This document shows positions 48,890-54,483 of a DNA stretch of 54,483 bases, piece by piece. The stretch spans positions 1-54,483 of the forward strand of contig JACVTC010000296.1 of NCBI GenBank assembly GCA_016946835.1, given 5' to 3'. The stretch's first letter is position 1. Every line of letters starts with the position of its first letter. Position numbers and translations under genes: made by a program. This DNA is from Neocallimastix lanati (nom. inval.) (taxonomy: Eukaryota > Neocallimastigomycota > Neocallimastigomycetes > Neocallimastigales > Neocallimastigaceae). Below the pieces are notes generated by a model. The model was not told the DNA's origin, searched no databases, and was given only the letters and a program-made list of their open reading frames with translations.

Positions 48890-49741
48890 TTATAATCTTT
48901 TAGTACTACAATGAATTGAATTTGGTATAAAGTTTATATCTACAAAGTAAGCTTTACATGTAAAATTGACCATTGGTATATTATTAACAATACGTTCATT
49001 AATAATAATATAATTTACTTTTATCAATGGATAAATATTTCCATTAATATAACAAAACGTGTCTCTAGAAAGAAGATCTGCCATCTCATCCAAATAATCA
49101 TCTCCACAATAAACATTAGTACCAATCTTTTTTTTGCCTTTAAATGAATCTTTAAAGTAGCGAATATTAATATATTCGGTATTATTATTTCCTTTATTTA
49201 TAATACCAGTAAAGATCCAATTTTGATTAAATTTTACATTATTCTTTTTTAACATGTAATAAATAGGAGAAGATTCGTCGATATGTCTAATATAATCCGA
49301 AATTAGCATTTGCATACGAGAATCGATAAATCGAAGTCGTTCAATAAATTTTTTCATTGGTTCAGTTTCGTTTTCAGAAATTCGATGAATAAAATTATCT
49401 TGTACAAAATTGTTTTTATTAAGATGGTAATGAGACATTGGAATAGATAAAGAGGGTAAATCCGTTAACGTAATACCAGAACTAATTTTTAAAGGTCCTA
49501 AAATTACATTATTGGTATTATTGAAACATTTGATAACAAATCGAAACATACTATTATTTTTAGGTAAAGGTACAACTTCCTTAAAATTTATAGTAGATAT
49601 CATTCTTTGAAATATCATATCTGTACTGCATGATGATGATAAGATACGATTATAATAATCCATTCTTGAAGTACTAGATTTATTAGAAGAGTTTATCGAC
49701 TTAACAAGTTGTTCCGAACTTTTAAAATTCTTTTTATGCAT
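48890..49741 (-). CDS. Hypothetical core protein, 283 residues
   Basis: I cannot name this protein with confidence. It starts MHKKNFKSSEQL and has a Ser-rich N-terminus, then beta-rich segments (FRFVIKCFNNT, VILGPLKISSGITLTDLPS) and a helical part (EPMKKFIERLRFIDSRMQML). A final beta-rich part has CYINGNIYPLIKVNYIIINE and MVNFTCKAYFVDI. No signal peptide. The alternation of strands and its place among replication and transcription genes would fit a single-stranded-DNA-binding protein, a function otherwise unaccounted for here, but this is a guess that needs structure prediction. Confidence 0.65.
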   Translation of the reverse strand: MHKKNFKSSEQLVKSINSSNKSSTSRMDYYNRILSSSCSTDMIFQRMISTINFKEVVPLPKNNSMFRFVIKCFNNTNNVILGPLKISSGITLTDLPSLSIPMSHYHLNKNNFVQDNFIHRISENETEPMKKFIERLRFIDSRMQMLISDYIRHIDESSPIYYMLKKNNVKFNQNWIFTGIINKGNNNTEYINIRYFKDSFKGKKKIGTNVYCGDDYLDEMADLLSRDTFCYINGNIYPLIKVNYIIINERIVNNIPMVNFTCKAYFVDINFIPNSIHCSTKRL

Positions 49742-50329
49742 TTTAAATTTTAATACTTTTTAATACATTAAATATTGTATTTAAAAAATTTCAATAAAAT
49801 TTATATACGTTAATGAGTAATTTACTATTAAATTTATAATTTAATTTTTCATTTTAAACAAATTAGGAAATGGTTAAAATATATTAATTATGTCAAATTT
49901 TTTTTCTTTTTTTGTATAAGCCCCTAATCACTATAAACTATTAATTTTATTATTATATTTTATTATTTTTAAAAAAAAAAAAATTTAAATATTTACAAAT
50001 TAATATTATAATATACATAATTTCTTATATTAAATTCATTTCATTTCATATAAAAGAATATTTATAATTAATTAGTAATATTATAATATTGTATAATAAT
50101 TTCATAAAAAAAAAAATAATTTGTGCAAAAATTAAAATTATTCATATTTTTTTTTTAAACCAAAATTATAATTTTAATATTTTATAAAAGTTAAATTGAA
50201 CATAAAATTTCATATTTTTAATTAGACATATATATAATGAATTATATTTAAATAGTATTTATTAAATATTTAAAATTCATAAATAATTTAAATAAATATT
50301 ATTAAAAAATTATAAATTAAATAAATGTT
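49742..50329. other. Intergenic region, no gene seen
   Basis: A region of 588 bases between two minus-strand genes. It has T-run/A-run palindromes at about 49,960-49,985 and 50,140-50,160. It should contain the promoter of the 283-residue gene and the 3' end of the TFIIS-like gene. Confidence 0.5.
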
Positions 50330-50581
50330 TTAAATAACTCTTTTACAGTTTGAACAATAATATACTATAGTAGCCTCTTCATCACATCTACGAATTTGTA
50401 AACGTCTCAACTCAATATATTTATTATTATTACATCTTTTACAACATATAGAATTTTTTTTTATTTCCTTTTTTTCATCATCTAATACTGGTAATTTATT
50501 TTTCTCTCTTAATCTATCTTCACTAAATAAGGACGATTCTTTAAAAAATTTATCCAATGCTTTCATCGAAATATTATCCAT
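50330..50581 (-). CDS. TFIIS/RPB9-type zinc-ribbon mini-protein
   Basis: An 83-residue protein whose C-terminal half is a complete zinc ribbon: CKRC near residue 48, the QIRRCDEEATIVYYC core, and CSNC. The acidic pair in RRCDEEAT corresponds to the catalytic Asp-Glu of the TFIIS hairpin, which inserts into the polymerase to stimulate transcript cleavage. The elongation-factor core domains of cellular TFIIS are absent; the first 40 residues form a Lys/Glu-rich helix only. NCLDVs commonly encode a TFIIS-like protein. An RPB9-type subunit is the alternative. It would act with the element's own RNA polymerase. Confidence 0.85.
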   Translation of the reverse strand: MDNISMKALDKFFKESSLFSEDRLREKNKLPVLDDEKKEIKKNSICCKRCNNNKYIELRRLQIRRCDEEATIVYYCSNCKRVI

Positions 50582-51122
50582 ATTATATTAATTTTTTAAT
50601 TATTAATCTTTAATCTATTTAAATTAATTTATTTATTTTTATTTATTTATTTTTATTTATTTATTTTATTTATTTATTTATATATTTAATTTATTAATTT
50701 ACTTTCTATTATTTATTTGTTATATCTATTTAAAGTTTTTAAAAAGAATATTTCCTAATTTTTTTTCTCCAAAATTTAGTTATAAATTTGATTTAGATTT
50801 TAACAAATTTTTAAATTTATTAAAATTCATTTTAGAGAAAAAAAATATTATAAAAATTTTTCTAAAATATTTGTAGTACTTAAAAAAATAAAAATAGCCT
50901 TGTCAAATTTAATAATGAAATAAAAAAAAATCAAAAATAACAAATTCAACACAAATAAAAAAAAAATAATAATAAATATATATCTATTTAAATATAATAA
51001 TTCATAGTCGATTTTTAAAATGATAAAAAATTTACTCTAGGTACGATTTAAAATATTAACAAGAAATATTATTATTTTTTTTATAGGTAAAAATTATATT
51101 TTTATATTGAGTATAAAAAACT
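50582..51122. promoter_or_regulatory. Divergent intergenic region
   Basis: A region of 541 bases between the TFIIS-like gene (minus) and the 736-residue gene (plus), so it contains both promoters. An ATTTATTT-type simple repeat lies at about 50,625-50,690. No specific motif and no gene seen. Confidence 0.4.
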
Positions 51123-53333
51123 ATGAATGTTATAAATCTTATCCGTAGTATTTTAGTAAATTATCATTCTGTTCCTCTACAATTGGAAATACATATAAAT
51201 GGTAAAATTTATTCTTTTTTCGAGGGTATAAATATCATTGATTGTAATCAGTTATCAAAAGATAGATATATCGTTAAATGTAACGATAATAAAGATACAG
51301 ATATTAGTAATATTGATTATCAACACAAAATAATGTTTATGTTAATTGATAGATTAGAAAGTATTGTTAACAATAAACATATAAAATATAAATATTACTT
51401 GAATGATACAACTAAAACTTTGTTTTATGTCTCTATTGATATTCCAATTCAACGCTTTAAAATAGTTTATGAGGAGTTGATAAAATTAGATTTATCAGAA
51501 ACTGCACAATATATTATTTGTAATATAGAAGGTATAACTTACTTACACTATTATAATGATTATTTCAATAAAACATATCTTTATGAACAAGTACTAATGA
51601 ATGATGATAATTCAATTTCAAAAAGTATTGAAAGTAATGAAAATTATATCCTTATAAAATTATGCCATGATAATATATTGATCACTGAAAGTAAAATAAC
51701 TTTTACCGTAAAAGAGTCGTATGATATCGTTTTGAAGATCTTACCTTCCTTTAATATTTCTCCTGATGATGTTTTTATTGAATGTGATCCCTTAAAAGTA
51801 ACGTTTAACTACCCTATCAGTATAAATTTTCAATTATTTGATATGATGCTTCTCAAATACAATCTATTTTTCAATATATATACGAATGAAAGTATTAATG
51901 TAATGTCTTTATCAGAAAAGGTAATTTATACTCTTGATATATATAAAACATCTTTCGTTATGAATTTATATAATAAATGGAAAACTTTTAATGAAACTAT
52001 CCAATTTCAAGAGGTACAATGGTATATGTATTCAACGATCAAAATAATAGTCAAATATTTATATTTTCTTTATATCGATTTTCACAATGAGGTCGTGATC
52101 GGAAGCGATCTCCATTTTAACATTCCAATAAAGATAAATTATAATAAATTATTTGGTAATTATTATACTCGATATTTCAACAATAAAGACAAAGTTTTAC
52201 CTGTTATTGCTGACAAAGAGTACTGCGATAGAAATAGCATACGATATGTCCAGTGGAAGGAGAATTATTATATGGCTCCTTTAAATTCTGGATATACTAT
52301 TAATCTAACTACAAATAAAAGTTTTAATAAAGAACGGAAAGTACCCAAATGTGTTAAAGTAATTCGAAATGCTAGCAATAAAAAGAACGTAGAATATTCT
52401 AACCTTTCTTCTCATCTTGATGAAAATAGTAAAGGTATCTTGCCTCCAACATTATTTGTGCCATATGGATTTGAACTATCAATATTATATAGAGTCCATT
52501 TTGATATTGTTGACTCGCTAATTGAATTCGAAAGGTGTCCTAAATGTCATTCCTATATTGGAATTCCCTCGAAAGAGAATTTTATAAATTCAGTGAAGAG
52601 TAAGATTAATAATTCAAAATATTTTGAAAATGAAAACATAGACGCCAAAAAAATAAATATTTTAGCCTTTTCCGTTGATAATAATTCAGAGGTTTATCCT
52701 TATGCCGTTACTAATTATTTGTATAATTATAATTCTTCTTTTTCTTTCCTTGTCATCATGCTCAATACTACTAAATTATATACAGTATCAAATTACAGAT
52801 ATGAATTTATTATCTCTTCATCTTCTAATTTATTTTGTAAGGACGATCCTTTAGTGAAAGCAATCTTTTCCTTATATACTAAAAATAATATATCAATTAT
52901 CGATAATAACGATTTACAAAATTGTGTTAAACAATTCGTACAGGAAGATGACCACGTTATTCTTATCGCTGAGGAACGCATAGAAAAAACAAATTGCTAT
53001 TTGTGGTATTCGTTTTATTCAAATGTAATTCCTGAAGTATCTATCATCTCTTCAAGTCAATTGGAATCCTTATTACCAGAATTATCCGATTTGTATGACC
53101 ATGTTAAAGATATAAGTGCATATCATTACTATAGTACATCAAAAGATAATGAAGAAAACAATAATATAATTGTATATGGTGTATGGTCAAATAATAAGTA
53201 TTATCCATGCAAAGCAAAATTTATTCCTTTTAAACCTGGGATGAAAAATAAACCTTATTTACTATTAAATAGAAATATTGATGGTTCAATAATTATACCA
53301 AATAAAAATAATTCTGACTATATGATATATTAA
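51123..53333 (+). CDS. Hypothetical core protein, 736 residues
   Basis: A large intact protein that I cannot identify. It is cytosolic (no signal peptide), mixed alpha/beta and Tyr/Asn/Ile-rich. A central segment has GILPPTLFVPYGFELSILY, followed by a single CPKC pair near residue 471, which might bind zinc with other ligands. The C-terminal 200 residues look like a Rossmann-type or vWA-like fold (INILAFSVDNN, SFLVIMLNTTKLY, HVILIAEERIE). Poxviruses pair their D6 helicase with a large early transcription factor subunit of similar size (A7), so that is one candidate role, but no diagnostic motif supports it. Its last codons recur at the left end of the window. Confidence 0.75.
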   Translation: MNVINLIRSILVNYHSVPLQLEIHINGKIYSFFEGINIIDCNQLSKDRYIVKCNDNKDTDISNIDYQHKIMFMLIDRLESIVNNKHIKYKYYLNDTTKTLFYVSIDIPIQRFKIVYEELIKLDLSETAQYIICNIEGITYLHYYNDYFNKTYLYEQVLMNDDNSISKSIESNENYILIKLCHDNILITESKITFTVKESYDIVLKILPSFNISPDDVFIECDPLKVTFNYPISINFQLFDMMLLKYNLFFNIYTNESINVMSLSEKVIYTLDIYKTSFVMNLYNKWKTFNETIQFQEVQWYMYSTIKIIVKYLYFLYIDFHNEVVIGSDLHFNIPIKINYNKLFGNYYTRYFNNKDKVLPVIADKEYCDRNSIRYVQWKENYYMAPLNSGYTINLTTNKSFNKERKVPKCVKVIRNASNKKNVEYSNLSSHLDENSKGILPPTLFVPYGFELSILYRVHFDIVDSLIEFERCPKCHSYIGIPSKENFINSVKSKINNSKYFENENIDAKKINILAFSVDNNSEVYPYAVTNYLYNYNSSFSFLVIMLNTTKLYTVSNYRYEFIISSSSNLFCKDDPLVKAIFSLYTKNNISIIDNNDLQNCVKQFVQEDDHVILIAEERIEKTNCYLWYSFYSNVIPEVSIISSSQLESLLPELSDLYDHVKDISAYHYYSTSKDNEENNNIIVYGVWSNNKYYPCKAKFIPFKPGMKNKPYLLLNRNIDGSIIIPNKNNSDYMIY

Positions 53334-54483
53334 GTTTCGTTTTTGTTCAGAAACATCCTAATTATTTATAGATTATTATTGTTTAAATTTATATATTTAT
53401 ATATAATTTATATATATATTTTTTATTATTTATATATTTAAAAATTATGTTTTATATATTGATTTTTTATTATTTATATATTTAAAAATTTATGGTGTAT
53501 ATATATATATTTAGTTTATATTTTTTAAAACAAAAAAAAAAAAAAAATATTTCATCAAATCAACTAATTTTATTGATTTCTTTAGTCTATGTAATAAATT
53601 AAATTTATTTATTGTTTTCTTTATTTTAAATTTAACATAATAATTTAATTACATACAAAAAAAAAATTATTATATAGATATAAAATTTTATTTACATTTA
53701 TATTTCTTAAATAAAATGATAATATTATATTCGTTTTCATAAACTAAAATTAATAAAAGTATCTAAAAATAAATGAGTAAAGAATATTTTTCTGAATCAG
53801 ACATTAATTATATTTGTAATGAAATATCTAATCCATTTTCTAATGAGATTATTCATTTTCAAGTATACATTAAAAATTTACTTCAAAAAATTAGAAAATT
53901 TCTTGAACAAAAAAGGAAATCGCCAAATTTTAAACCCGATGAATTTGTTAAAATAGTTATAAATCATATTAATTCACATAAAGTAGCAGCAAATACTCAT
54001 GTTGGAATTCTAGCGGCTCAGTCAATTGGAGAACCGGTCACTCAATCAGCTTTGAGTTATTTTCATAAACTTGCAGGCGATGATACGATTAATGGTTTGA
54101 AAGAGTTATATAATATAACTCATAATAAAACAGAGTTAAGTGTAGTTGAATTTTATTTAAAACCAGACGATTATGATGAAGATTCAAAAGAAAGAATTTT
54201 AAATAGTTTTAAATATATAAATTTAAAAGATATTGTATTAGATGTGGTTTATAACGGTTTTAATTTACGTTTTTATCTTTATTCCCATAGTGTTTTTGCC
54301 CATAGACTTCATCCTCTCATCATACACCAAACTATCAAGCAATATTTAAAAGTTTCTAAAAACATTCTTGGAAAGTGGGATTCTTCATTTAATCTTGAGA
54401 ATCTTTATATTGAATTTAAAAGCCCAGCTTCAAAAATATTAGACTGGTTAGATAGTAATGGTGTAGAATATGTTGTTGAAGAA
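53285..54483. repeat. Right copy of the long direct repeat
   Basis: This repeats 1-1,195 in the same orientation. It joins the intact 736-residue gene to a second RPB1 C-terminal gene, the same gene order seen at the left edge. The intergenic part (53,334-53,772) has longer A runs and a shorter TA run than the left copy. The repeat continues beyond the window, so its true length is unknown. Confidence 0.95.
53773..54483 (+). CDS. RPB1: RNA polymerase largest subunit C-terminal part, second copy (partial)
   Basis: The first 237 codons of a second copy of the gene at 485-1,570, cut off by the window edge. It differs by four bases: T2S, one silent Val change, one silent Gln change and an Ile-to-Val change near residue 233. 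The trigger-loop motif is the same. The frame is open throughout. It shows that at least two variants of this region exist. Confidence 0.93.
   Translation, partial: MSKEYFSESDINYICNEISNPFSNEIIHFQVYIKNLLQKIRKFLEQKRKSPNFKPDEFVKIVINHINSHKVAANTHVGILAAQSIGEPVTQSALSYFHKLAGDDTINGLKELYNITHNKTELSVVEFYLKPDDYDEDSKERILNSFKYINLKDIVLDVVYNGFNLRFYLYSHSVFAHRLHPLIIHQTIKQYLKVSKNILGKWDSSFNLENLYIEFKSPASKILDWLDSNGVEYVVEE

Noticed and set aside
1-54483. CRISPR array, tRNA or rRNA genes, insertion sequences
   Set aside because: No regularly spaced palindromic repeats, no clear tRNA T-arm sequence in a cloverleaf context, no rRNA cores and no transposase motifs were seen on reading both strands.
1-54483. Dictyostelid amoeba as host because of A+T richness and Asn repeats
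   Set aside because: Possible on composition alone, but hevein-type CBM18 modules joined by Thr linkers to secreted lectin domains point more strongly to anaerobic gut fungi. This is not settled by the window.

Overview
The window reads as one 53.28-kb unit of a large virus-like DNA element, most plausibly from an anaerobic gut fungus (Neocallimastigomycota). The host guess rests on the extreme A+T richness, the Asn, Thr and AAC/AAT low-complexity runs, and secreted proteins carrying hevein-type chitin-binding domains (CBM18) and Thr-rich linkers. The core genes are those of nucleo-cytoplasmic large DNA viruses (NCLDV, Nucleocytoviricota): family-B DNA polymerase, D5-like SF3 helicase, both large RNA polymerase subunits, a three-domain mRNA capping enzyme, a D6/D11-type helicase, a TFIIS-like zinc ribbon and a uracil-DNA-glycosylase-like protein. 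I find no major capsid protein, packaging ATPase or maturation protease.

The first 1,195 bases recur at the end of the window (53,285-54,483). The copies share part of an RNA polymerase gene and its upstream region but are not identical: 4 changes in 711 coding bases against about 14 substitutions plus indels in about 435 non-coding bases. The unit is therefore either tandemly repeated or circular and assembled from two variants. Placed head to tail, the core genes (39.9-53.3 kb continuing into 0.5-18.8 kb) form one block of about 32 kb, and the genes between 19.7 and 38.5 kb form a cargo block of about 19 kb.

Core block: RPB1 is divided into an N-terminal piece (39,943-42,103, with an internal frame break) and a C-terminal piece (485-1,988, with another break). 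The division lies where archaea divide RpoA' from RpoA''. DNA polymerase B (2,650-6,251, minus) has one frame break inside an AAC microsatellite. RPB2 (11,185-14,754, minus) and the UDG-like gene (14,753-15,370, plus) begin on the same CATG. The capping enzyme, D5 helicase, D6/D11 helicase, a TFIIS-like mini-protein and five unidentified proteins complete the block. Together these genes could support transcription and replication without the nucleus.

Cargo block: nearly every protein carries a signal peptide. It holds a repeat-bearing CBM18 protein with a broken inverted paralogue, a Cys-rich secreted protein, a secreted protein of about 1,400 residues broken by four frame changes, a 534-residue non-secreted protein divergent from it, an 1,819-residue secreted lectin-like protein, and a 482-residue protein with two ricin-B-like and three CBM18 domains. 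A compact structured-RNA candidate (19,241-19,346) and a less A+T-rich island (22,850-23,340) also lie here.

A self-transcribing, apparently capsidless replicon carrying secreted sugar- and chitin-binding proteins resembles yeast cytoplasmic killer plasmids in design. Its replication and transcription genes are NCLDV-like, not those of protein-primed plasmids. This interpretation is inference.
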